Both the position numbers and the translations under genes were made by a program. Of a DNA stretch of 64,000 nucleotides, positions 18,845 to 26,172 are shown in pieces (position 1 is the stretch's first letter; every line of letters begins with the position of its first letter). A model generated the notes under the pieces. It saw nothing but the letters and a program-made list of their open reading frames with translations. It ran no database searches and was not told the DNA's origin. This stretch comes from Christiangramia salexigens. Its GTDB lineage: Bacteria > Bacteroidota > Bacteroidia > Flavobacteriales > Flavobacteriaceae. The stretch spans positions 2,018,501-2,082,500 of the forward strand of contig NZ_CP018153.1 in assembly GCF_001889005.1 (NCBI RefSeq), written 5' to 3'.

Positions 18845-19105
18845 TTAAGCTTTAAAAGGCTCAATTGAAACATAAGATTTATCATCTTTCTTTTTAGTGA
18901 ATTTTACAATACCATCAATTTTGGCATGTAAAGTATGGTCTTTTCCAGCATACACATTGTCTCCAGGACGGTGTGCAGTACCTCTTTGTCTTACGATAAT
19001 ATTTCCTGCAACGGCAGCCTGTCCACCAAAGATCTTCACACCTAAGCGTTTCGATTCTGATTCTCTACCGTTCTTGGAACTACCAACTCCTTTTTTATGT
19101 GCCAT
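18845..19105 (-). CDS. rpmA: 50S ribosomal protein L27
   Basis: The 86-residue bL27 begins [24 protein letters not shown] and has [26 protein letters not shown], the standard family core. The N terminus starts with MAHKK, without the cleaved pre-sequence known in Firmicutes, and reaches the peptidyl-transferase centre. It follows rplU by 26 nt. Confidence 0.97.
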   Translation of the reverse strand: MAHKKGVGSSKNGRESESKRLGVKIFGGQAAVAGNIIVRQRGTAHRPGDNVYAGKDHTLHAKIDGIVKFTKKKDDKSYVSIEPFKA

Positions 19106-19131
19106 CTTATTTCGTTTTTAGTAGTTTAAAC

Positions 19132-19617
19132 TTAGCTTAATGCAGCAATTAATTCTGCTTTTTTCATAGAAGAGTAACCTTCAACTCCTTTTTCTTTAGC
19201 CATTTCACGTAGCTCTACTACAGTGTGCTGACTTAAGTCATTAGACTTTTTAGTCTCTTCTTTTTTAGGCTCTTCTTTCTTAGCAGAAGTAGCTTTCTTT
19301 CCTCCTTTAAGGCTGATATCTTCAATAATGATTTCAGTTAAAGACTGACGGTGACCATTCTTAACACGGTAACCTTTACGTCTTTTCTTCTTGAAAACGA
19401 TTACTTTATCACCTTTTAGGTGACGGTTGATCTTAGCTCCAACAAGAGCTCCATCTATAGCCGGGGCGCCAACGGTAACATTGTCTCCATCTCCGGTAAG
19501 AAGTACTTTGTCAAAAGAAACGCTGTCTCCTTCTTTACCTTCTAAACGGTGAACAAAAACCTTTTGGTCTTTTGCAACTTTAAATTGCTGCCCTGCTATC
19601 TCTACAATTGCGTACAT
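19132..19617 (-). CDS. rplU: 50S ribosomal protein L21 with C-terminal SAP/Rho-N-like extension
   Basis: The 161-residue product has bL21 in residues 1-about 103 ([39 protein letters not shown]). A lysine/glutamate linker follows, then about 38 residues reading [18 protein letters not shown] and a [12 protein letters not shown] end. That last part is a SAP or Rho N-terminal-like helical motif. Typical L21 is about 103 residues. The extension is common in Bacteroidota and probably binds nucleic acid. It is the first gene of rplU-rpmA behind a very good promoter. Confidence 0.95.
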   Translation of the reverse strand: MYAIVEIAGQQFKVAKDQKVFVHRLEGKEGDSVSFDKVLLTGDGDNVTVGAPAIDGALVGAKINRHLKGDKVIVFKKKRRKGYRVKNGHRQSLTEIIIEDISLKGGKKATSAKKEEPKKEETKKSNDLSQHTVVELREMAKEKGVEGYSSMKKAELIAALS

Positions 19618-19654
19618 AGCGTATGATTAATTAATGTTATAAATAATATTAGCC

Positions 19655-19666
19655 GCGTTTTCACGC
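19655..19666 (-). other. short GNRA-loop hairpin at the 5' end of the rplU mRNA
   Basis: The leftward strand reads GCGTGAAAACGC, a four-pair stem capped by a GAAA tetraloop. It starts only a few bases after the predicted transcription start. It may protect the 5' end or form part of a ribosomal-protein leader. Confidence 0.35.
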
Positions 19667-19675
19667 AAGCGGGTG

Positions 19676-19706
19676 CAAATATAACCTTAATTAATTAATT
19701 GACAAA
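19676..19706 (-). promoter_or_regulatory. promoter of rplU-rpmA
   Basis: Read leftwards: TTTG, exactly 19 nt, TATATTTG. It is a complete match to the Bacteroidota promoter consensus. The leader to the rplU start is about 50 nt. Confidence 0.82.
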
Positions 19707-19731
19707 GGTTTTTTGTTTTTTAGAGATGGTT

Positions 19732-20196
19732 CTAAAGGCTATGTTTTTTCGCCTCTTTGGTATTCCAGGAATCCTTGAATAATTGCAAATAGGCAAGAGT
19801 CAAGACCAAGGTGGTGGCAAATCCCATAACCGCTACAACAAAGAGAACTATTCCAATGTGAGTATTATATCCCGTTTCCCAAACTGTAATTAACCTGTTT
19901 AAAAAATCAGGTTTGAGCTCGGTAGCATAAATACCAAAAAATAAAGTGAAAATGATCGTGGCATTAAAACCAGTAAGGAGACTGGCCATAAATCCCTTCT
20001 GATATTTAAACTTATCCCCTTTATGCAGTCTGTAATGTTTTATAGCTTCAAACATACCATAAGCCATTATAACGCCATTAAATAAACTAAAGACAGGATT
20101 TACATGCAGCCCAAGTAGCGAAAGAATTAAAAAATAAGCTATTAGACCTGCGGCGATAGCAACTCCATATTTTACCGGAATGCTTAATTTATCCAT
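19732..20196 (-). CDS. DUF4199 membrane protein
   Basis: The protein is about 154 residues with four predicted membrane helices: an early YGVAIAAGLIAYFLILSLLG segment, one around VFSLFNGVIMAYGMFEAI, one around TGFNATIIFTLFFGIYA and one around IGIVLFVVAVMGFATTLVLT. The YKHYRLHKGDKFKYQKGF-like loop (IKHYRLHKGDKFKYQKGF) is characteristic of DUF4199. I prefer the start at 20196 (MDKLSIPVKYG). A Met at 20232 would add 12 residues. It is an inner-membrane protein of unknown function, alone between the rplU promoter and the M16 operon. Confidence 0.82.
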   Translation of the reverse strand: MDKLSIPVKYGVAIAAGLIAYFLILSLLGLHVNPVFSLFNGVIMAYGMFEAIKHYRLHKGDKFKYQKGFMASLLTGFNATIIFTLFFGIYATELKPDFLNRLITVWETGYNTHIGIVLFVVAVMGFATTLVLTLAYLQLFKDSWNTKEAKKHSL

Positions 20197-20287
20197 AACA
20201 ATTACATGTTTACTACTAGTAAATTTCAACATTTTACACCAGCTATTGCCTTAATTCCATGTTAATTTTAACAGTTTTAAAACAAAA

Positions 20288-20318
20288 TTGAGATTTGTTG
20301 AATAAGAATGTAACTTTT
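20288..20318 (+). promoter_or_regulatory. candidate promoter of the M16 peptidase operon
   Basis: TTG, 20 nt, TAACTTTT. The -7 element matches TAnnTTTG except for the last base. The element ends 46 nt before the first M16 gene. Confidence 0.45.
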
Positions 20319-20364
20319 AGCTCTAAACGTTACTAACAACCATAAATGCAAAACCCTTTTAGAA

Positions 20365-21690
20365 ATGATTAAAAAACTAAGACTGATCGCGTGCTCAATC
20401 CTCATTGGAAGTACGGGTTTCGCTCAGGAAGTAGAATTTACTGAGTATGAATTAGAAAATGGACTGAATGTCATTCTACACCAAGACAATACTGCCCCGG
20501 TAGTTACGGTTGGAGTAATGTACCATGTTGGCGCAAAAGATGAAGCGGAAGGAAGATCTGGCTTTGCCCATTTTTTTGAACATCTCTTATTTGAAGGCAC
20601 AGAAAATATAGAACGTGGAAAATGGTTCGATATCGTAGCTGCTAACGGAGGAAGCAATAATGCTAACACAACTCAAGACCGAACCTATTATTACGAAACT
20701 TTCCCTTCCAATAATCTTGAACTTGGACTATGGATGGAATCCGAGAGAATGCTCCACCCTGTAATTAATAAGATTGGAGTTGACACACAAAACGAAGTTG
20801 TAAAGGAGGAAAAACGCTCAAGAATTGATAACGCCCCTTATGGTAAAATCATTTATGGGACTGGAATTAACAAATACGTTTTCAATAAACATCCGTACAA
20901 GAACTCTGTAATTGGCACCATGGAAGATCTTGATGCCGCTGAACTTGATGAATTCAAATCTTTCTTTAAAAGATACTATGGCCCTAATAATGCCACTCTT
21001 GTAGTTGCCGGAAATATTGAAATGGAAGAAACTAAAAAAATGATCAAAAACTACTTCGGCGAGATCCCTGTGGGGCCGGAAGTAAAAAGAGTAGACATTA
21101 AAGAAGATCCTATAACTGAAACTATTACTGCTACAGAATATGACAGCAACATTCAGATCCCCGCTAAACTCTTTGTTTACCGCACTCCTTCTATGATAGA
21201 AAAAGATGCTTATGTACTGGATATGATATCTTCTATATTAACAGATGGAAAAAGTTCAAGAATGTACAAGAAAATGGTAGATGAAGAAAAAACCGCATTA
21301 CAGGTACTTGCCTTTCCAAGATCACAGGAAGATTACGGAACTTATGTAATGGGAGCTCTTGCTCTTGGGGAGACTTCTCTAGACACTCTAGCAACTTCTA
21401 TGGACCAGGAGATCGCTAAACTACAGAATGAGCTTATTTCCGAAAAAGAATATCAGAAACTTCAGAATAAATTTGAAAACCGCTTTGTGAACTCCAACAG
21501 CAGCATCCAGGGTATCGCATCCTCCCTTGCAACTTACAGTGTATTATACGGTGACACAGACCTCATCAACGAAGAGATCGAGATCTACCGTAACATCACC
21601 AGAGAAGACATAAAAAGAGTAGCAAATGAATATCTAAAGGAAAATCAGAGATTGGAATTAGATTATCTACCTGAAAGCGCTAAGGAATAA
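20365..21690 (+). CDS. M16 family zinc peptidase (active subunit)
   Basis: The 441-residue exported protein has a signal peptide ending GFAQE. The inverted zinc motif HFFEH (H69, E72, H73), with a downstream NEVVKEEKR glutamate, completes the M16 zinc site. The C-terminal half is the second M16 barrel (peptidase_M16_C), ending near LRLELDYLPES. It is predicted to be periplasmic and to degrade or process peptides. It is followed after 17 nt by a longer M16-like gene lacking the zinc motif, as in heterodimeric M16 pairs. Confidence 0.93.
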   Translation: MIKKLRLIACSILIGSTGFAQEVEFTEYELENGLNVILHQDNTAPVVTVGVMYHVGAKDEAEGRSGFAHFFEHLLFEGTENIERGKWFDIVAANGGSNNANTTQDRTYYYETFPSNNLELGLWMESERMLHPVINKIGVDTQNEVVKEEKRSRIDNAPYGKIIYGTGINKYVFNKHPYKNSVIGTMEDLDAAELDEFKSFFKRYYGPNNATLVVAGNIEMEETKKMIKNYFGEIPVGPEVKRVDIKEDPITETITATEYDSNIQIPAKLFVYRTPSMIEKDAYVLDMISSILTDGKSSRMYKKMVDEEKTALQVLAFPRSQEDYGTYVMGALALGETSLDTLATSMDQEIAKLQNELISEKEYQKLQNKFENRFVNSNSSIQGIASSLATYSVLYGDTDLINEEIEIYRNITREDIKRVANEYLKENQRLELDYLPESAKE

Positions 21691-21707
21691 CCTGAAAAAT
21701 TAAAAGA

Positions 21708-23771
21708 ATGAAACTTAATATAATTACATTATTTATTGCCTGTTTATTGACCACCTCGTCTTTTGCACAGGTAGACAGATCGAAGCAGCCAGAACCAGGA
21801 CCTGCACCTAAAATTAATCTTGGGCAACCAGATGAATTTACTCTAAAGAATGGCTTAAAGGTGCTAGTGGTGGAGAATCATAAATTACCAAGCGTTTCTG
21901 CATCGCTCATAATAGATAACATTCCCCACGCTGAAGAGAAACCAGCTACCTCAGCCCTGGTGTCCTCTTTACTTGGTACGGGCACAAAAAATATCTCTAA
22001 AGATGATTTCAACGAGGAGATTGATTTCCTTGGAGCCAACATCAATTTTGGTTCAGAAAGTGTATATGCCAGTTCATTATCTAAATTTTTTCCCCGTGTA
22101 ATTGAATTAATGGCAGAAGGTGCGCTTAGACCTAAATTCGTTCAGGAAGAATTTGAAGCAGAAAAAACCAAGCAAATAGAAGGGCTTAAGTCCATTTCTA
22201 AAGATGTAGGTTCTATTGCAAATCGTGTTAGCGCAGCTCTCGCTTATGGTGCTGATCATCCCTATGGCGAATTTGCTACTGTAGAAAACACAGAGAAAGT
22301 AACTCTGGAAGATATTCAGAAGTTTTATAATAATTACTTCAAGCCTGCAAACGCATATCTTGTGGTAGTAGGAGACGTGAAAACCGCTGAAGTAAAAAAA
22401 CTAGTTGAAAAGAATTTCGGAGGCTGGGCTAAAGGCACTCCATCGACTAAAGAATTACCTAAGGTTACTAACGTAAATGAAACACAGATCAATTTAATTG
22501 ATATGCCAAATGCAGTACAGAGTGAATTGAGACTGCAAAACACAATTAAACTTAAGATGTCTGACGAAGATTATTTCCCTGTACTGGTTGCTAACCAGAT
22601 CTTAGGTGGTAGCTTTGGCAGTTATCTTAACATGAACCTTAGAGAGGACAAAGGATATACTTACGGAGCCGGATCTAACACCGGAGCAGACAAATATGCC
22701 TCAAGATTTGTAGCTCAGGCAAGTGTACGAAATGCGGTAACCGACAGTGCAATTGTAGAATCCCTTAAAGAGATCACTAGAATTAAAACTGAACTGGTAG
22801 ATCCTGAAATACTTGAAAATGCAAAAAACAAGTTTGCAGGGGATTTCGTATTGCGATTAGAGAGACCTTCAACTATTGCTGGTTATGCGCTAAACATTAA
22901 AACCAACAATCTTTCAAAAGATTTTTATGAAAACTTCCTTTCCAGGATAAATGCTGTTACTGCAGAAGACATTAAACGTGTCGCAAACAAATACTATCAA
23001 ACCGATAAAATGAGGATTGTTGTTGCAGGTAAGGCTTCAGAAATTGCACCAAACCTTGAAAAGATTAAATTCAACGGCAAGACAATTCCGGTTAAATATT
23101 ATAATAAACTGGGAGAAGAAGTTGAAAAACCAGTTGAGAAAAAAATTGACCCCTCAATTACTGTTGAAAGCATTTTTACAAAATATATAGAAGCCATTGG
23201 CGGTAAAGAAGCCGTTAACAATGTTGAAAGTGTTGTGATGCTTGCGCAGGCTAAAATTCAGGGTATGAAACTTGACCTTGAAATGAAAAGGACTAAAAGC
23301 GGCAAATTGATCCAATCCATTTCAATGGGTGGCAATGTTATGAGTAAGCAGGTATTTGATGGAGAAAAAGGCTTTGTAATGGCTCAGGGACAAAAGATCC
23401 CTTATAACGAAGAGCAGATCGCAACAGCAAAAGTTGATGCAAATCCATTTCCGGAACTAAACCTTGGTAATGCCAAAGTAATCGGGATAGAAAAGATAAA
23501 CGGTGCAGACGCCTATGTAGTAGCAATGGATGAAAACAACAAGAATTTCTATTCGGTAGAATCAGGATTAAAAATTCAATCACTAAAAACAGTTAGTCAG
23601 GCAGGACAAACGATGACCATTCCAACTGGCTATAGCGATTATCGCGAAGTGAAAGGCGTTAAATTTCCTTTTATGATCTCGCAGTCTATGGGACCACAGA
23701 CCTTAGAATTTATAATCTCTGAGATCCTAATAAACGAGGGAGTTTCTGAAGAAGATTTCGCCACAGAATAA
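21708..23771 (+). CDS. M16-like non-catalytic partner fused to a LolA-like domain
   Basis: The 687-residue exported protein has a signal peptide ending SSFAQ. Residues about 40-460 form two M16 barrels, but where the HxxEH motif should be the sequence reads ATSALVSSLLGTGT, so it cannot bind zinc that way. The second half contains GKGYTYG-like LREDKGYTYGAGSN, typical of M16 partner subunits. Residues about 485-687 (starting SITVESIFTKYIEAIGGKEA) look like an outer-membrane lipoprotein-sorting (LolA-like) beta domain. It is probably a heterodimer with the upstream active subunit. Confidence 0.88.
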   Translation: MKLNIITLFIACLLTTSSFAQVDRSKQPEPGPAPKINLGQPDEFTLKNGLKVLVVENHKLPSVSASLIIDNIPHAEEKPATSALVSSLLGTGTKNISKDDFNEEIDFLGANINFGSESVYASSLSKFFPRVIELMAEGALRPKFVQEEFEAEKTKQIEGLKSISKDVGSIANRVSAALAYGADHPYGEFATVENTEKVTLEDIQKFYNNYFKPANAYLVVVGDVKTAEVKKLVEKNFGGWAKGTPSTKELPKVTNVNETQINLIDMPNAVQSELRLQNTIKLKMSDEDYFPVLVANQILGGSFGSYLNMNLREDKGYTYGAGSNTGADKYASRFVAQASVRNAVTDSAIVESLKEITRIKTELVDPEILENAKNKFAGDFVLRLERPSTIAGYALNIKTNNLSKDFYENFLSRINAVTAEDIKRVANKYYQTDKMRIVVAGKASEIAPNLEKIKFNGKTIPVKYYNKLGEEVEKPVEKKIDPSITVESIFTKYIEAIGGKEAVNNVESVVMLAQAKIQGMKLDLEMKRTKSGKLIQSISMGGNVMSKQVFDGEKGFVMAQGQKIPYNEEQIATAKVDANPFPELNLGNAKVIGIEKINGADAYVVAMDENNKNFYSVESGLKIQSLKTVSQAGQTMTIPTGYSDYREVKGVKFPFMISQSMGPQTLEFIISEILINEGVSEEDFATE

Positions 23772-23793
23772 CCCACAACCTTTCCAATAAATT

Positions 23794-23816
23794 AAAGCCC
23801 CGATTATTGGGGCTTT
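23794..23816. terminator. bidirectional terminator
   Basis: An 8-bp stem (AAAGCCCC with GGGGCTTT, seven-base loop GATTATT) with a rightward T7 run lies between the M16 operon and the convergent EamA gene. The T-run touches the end of the EamA gene. Confidence 0.85.
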
Positions 23817-23818
23817 TT

Positions 23819-24718
23819 TTATGTAGCCTGTTTTCTATATCTGGAAATAAGATTTTTAGATCTGTTCACGATAAAAACACCAATGAGAATTATAAGAGCC
23901 GAAATAATTTGCCAGAAACTAAAAACCTCTCCGTCCAGGACTCCCCATCCCAAAGCAACCACCGGAATGGTATAGGTGACAGAAGTAGTAAAAACAGGGT
24001 CGGAGATCTGAACCAGTTTATTAAAAATTATCATTGCCACACCGGTACCAATGATCCCTAGTATCCCAACATATACTAATGATAATTCCACCTCAGTCGT
24101 AAAAACATCCCTTTCAAAAAAGCCTGAGAAATACAGAATTATCCATGCAGGTATTAATAGAGCAGAAAAATTTCCGGCTGCAATACCCAACGGACCAATA
24201 TCACTCATCCTGGTTTTTAAAATATTCACATTCATGGCATAACATGCAGCAGCAATTATAACCAATACAGAATACAAATAATTCTGATCTGGATTAATGC
24301 TGGCTCCACTCAGGATCAATCCAATAGTTCCAATAAGTCCGATTATCACTCCTATAATTTTATTCTGATTGAAAACTGCTCTGAAAAAGGCAGCGCCAAA
24401 GATCAGTGTGAGTAATGGTGTGGTAGCGTTTAGAATTGATGCAATCGCACTATCGATCTCGGTTTCTGCAAAAGCGAATAAATAAACTGGAAAAAAGGAT
24501 CCCAGAAAACCTGAAATGATCACCCATTTCCATTGTTTCAAGGTTAACCTACTTATACTTTTAAATCCAACAAGAATAAGAAAAGCCGCGGCAAATATGA
24601 TCCTGAAAGACCCCACCTGCAATGCTGTTAATCCGATAAGCGCTTTTTTGATCAGGATAAACGAACTTCCCCAAACCAGAGAAAGGATGATCAAATAGAT
24701 CCATTTAATATTTTTCAA
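23819..24718 (-). CDS. EamA/DMT-family transporter
   Basis: The 299-residue inner-membrane protein has ten predicted hydrophobic segments in two EamA repeats. It starts MKNIKWIYLIILSLVWGSSFILIK, where the WGSSFI signature of the family lies, and the second repeat contains AACYAMNVNIL. Family members export metabolites, amino acids or drugs. The substrate here is unknown. The gene is monocistronic. Confidence 0.9.
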   Translation of the reverse strand: MKNIKWIYLIILSLVWGSSFILIKKALIGLTALQVGSFRIIFAAAFLILVGFKSISRLTLKQWKWVIISGFLGSFFPVYLFAFAETEIDSAIASILNATTPLLTLIFGAAFFRAVFNQNKIIGVIIGLIGTIGLILSGASINPDQNYLYSVLVIIAAACYAMNVNILKTRMSDIGPLGIAAGNFSALLIPAWIILYFSGFFERDVFTTEVELSLVYVGILGIIGTGVAMIIFNKLVQISDPVFTTSVTYTIPVVALGWGVLDGEVFSFWQIISALIILIGVFIVNRSKNLISRYRKQAT

Positions 24719-24777
24719 GTCAGATTGCTTTATTTCAAATTAAGCCACGAAGATACGGGATGCATTTCCGAAAAAAT

Positions 24778-24811
24778 AAAGATCCATCCCAATCTAATGG
24801 AATGGATCTTT
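24778..24811 (-). terminator. terminator of the SusC/SusD pair
   Basis: A 10-bp stem (AAAGATCCAT with ATGGATCTTT), extended by a few inner pairs, lies 25 nt after the susD-like stop and is followed leftwards by a T-rich tract. Confidence 0.7.
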
Positions 24812-24836
24812 AAAAAGTTTAATATTTAACTATTGC

Positions 24837-26165
24837 CTACTGGTTTTCGGTAAGCGGAATAGGGAATTGAACAAATACATCATCTTTTTCCCTGAATATT
24901 GGAAGTTGATCCAGCATATCATACCTTCTTACATCTATCCATCTATGCCCTTCAGCATAAAGAGAGTATCTTCTCTGTCTCAGCATTTCTTCGATTAATT
25001 CATCGGTATCACTAGTTCCCATATATGGTCCCAAACCGGCGCTTTCACGAATAACATTCAAAGCCTCAATTGCTTCAGCAGGATCAATGAATATATTGGC
25101 TTCTGCATACAACAAGATCAATTCCTCATTTCTAATAATTGGAATATCATCTACGTTGGATTTATATCTGAATACTGCATAATCTCCGGTTAATCCATCT
25201 AAAGTTAAAGGCTCGCTTCGCTTAGCGACTTTACTTAGACGATTATCATCAGCCGCAGCATCCTCAATAAAAGACGGCTCTACGATTCTTGCACCAGCAG
25301 TAGTCGCCTCTACAGGAAAGAACATAGGATTCGGCACATCTCTCTGATCTAGTGAAAAAGTATAATAAACCCCTAGATCCATATTCCCTGTACTTAATTC
25401 AAAAAATGAATCTTCGAGATAATTTAATACCGCAGGGTAATCTTCCTGATAAGCAGCCACACGTGCTGCGATCGCTTTATTCACTTCAATAAAACTATCG
25501 GGTGTTCCAAAACTGGAAAATCCTCCCGATAAACTAAATGGATAACTACTACCTCCACTTTGAAGATCTGAAGCCGCCTCATCCAGCATGGCTCTTATTC
25601 TGGAAAGTGATTCATCATACGACAGGAATGGGCCTAGGTTCTCTTCATCTGCCACATCAACGCGAATTCCATTTTGATAAGTAAGATTCAGGTTTAACAG
25701 CAACTCATAGGCTTTGATCGTTTTAAGGAAACCTTTGGTAGCAGAAATTTCAGCCGATGTGAACTGAGCAGAAACATCCTGTCCATCCAGAAACTCCAGA
25801 ATAAGATTCACGTTTTTAACAGAACGGTAACGCGCAGCCCATGGTGCCGTAATATAAAAGGTGTTATTATCCAAAATGGCTTCCTGACCCCCTAAAAGAT
25901 CACCTGTAAACCTGGGATCGGAACTTGCAAATCTCCAGTATTCCCGGCCTATTACACCTACATCATCAAAGTAAGTTCCAAGCCTCACTCTTGTACTATA
26001 CAATACACCTCCAACAAGATCCTGAAGGTCTCCACGGGTGAGATTATCACGAAACGCATCTACCTCCGGATTATTAAGATCTGAAAACTCTTGTACCTCG
26101 CAGGAAACTGTAAGTCCTACTGCGGCCAGGAGAATAAATATTTTATTGACTAATTTTTTCATCAT
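24837..26165 (-). CDS. SusD/RagB-like outer-membrane nutrient-binding lipoprotein
   Basis: The 442-residue lipoprotein has a signal ending TVSC (Cys22). It is largely helical with the RagB/SusD C-terminal signature: IIRNEELILLYAEANIF, ALNVIRESAGL and LRQRRYSLYAEGHRWIDVRRY. It caps the TonB-dependent SusC-like porin encoded 7 nt upstream and captures the substrate at the cell surface. No glycoside hydrolase or peptidase gene adjoins the pair, so the substrate is unknown. Confidence 0.92.
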   Translation of the reverse strand: MMKKLVNKIFILLAAVGLTVSCEVQEFSDLNNPEVDAFRDNLTRGDLQDLVGGVLYSTRVRLGTYFDDVGVIGREYWRFASSDPRFTGDLLGGQEAILDNNTFYITAPWAARYRSVKNVNLILEFLDGQDVSAQFTSAEISATKGFLKTIKAYELLLNLNLTYQNGIRVDVADEENLGPFLSYDESLSRIRAMLDEAASDLQSGGSSYPFSLSGGFSSFGTPDSFIEVNKAIAARVAAYQEDYPAVLNYLEDSFFELSTGNMDLGVYYTFSLDQRDVPNPMFFPVEATTAGARIVEPSFIEDAAADDNRLSKVAKRSEPLTLDGLTGDYAVFRYKSNVDDIPIIRNEELILLYAEANIFIDPAEAIEALNVIRESAGLGPYMGTSDTDELIEEMLRQRRYSLYAEGHRWIDVRRYDMLDQLPIFREKDDVFVQFPIPLTENQ

Positions 26166-26172
26166 TTAAAAT

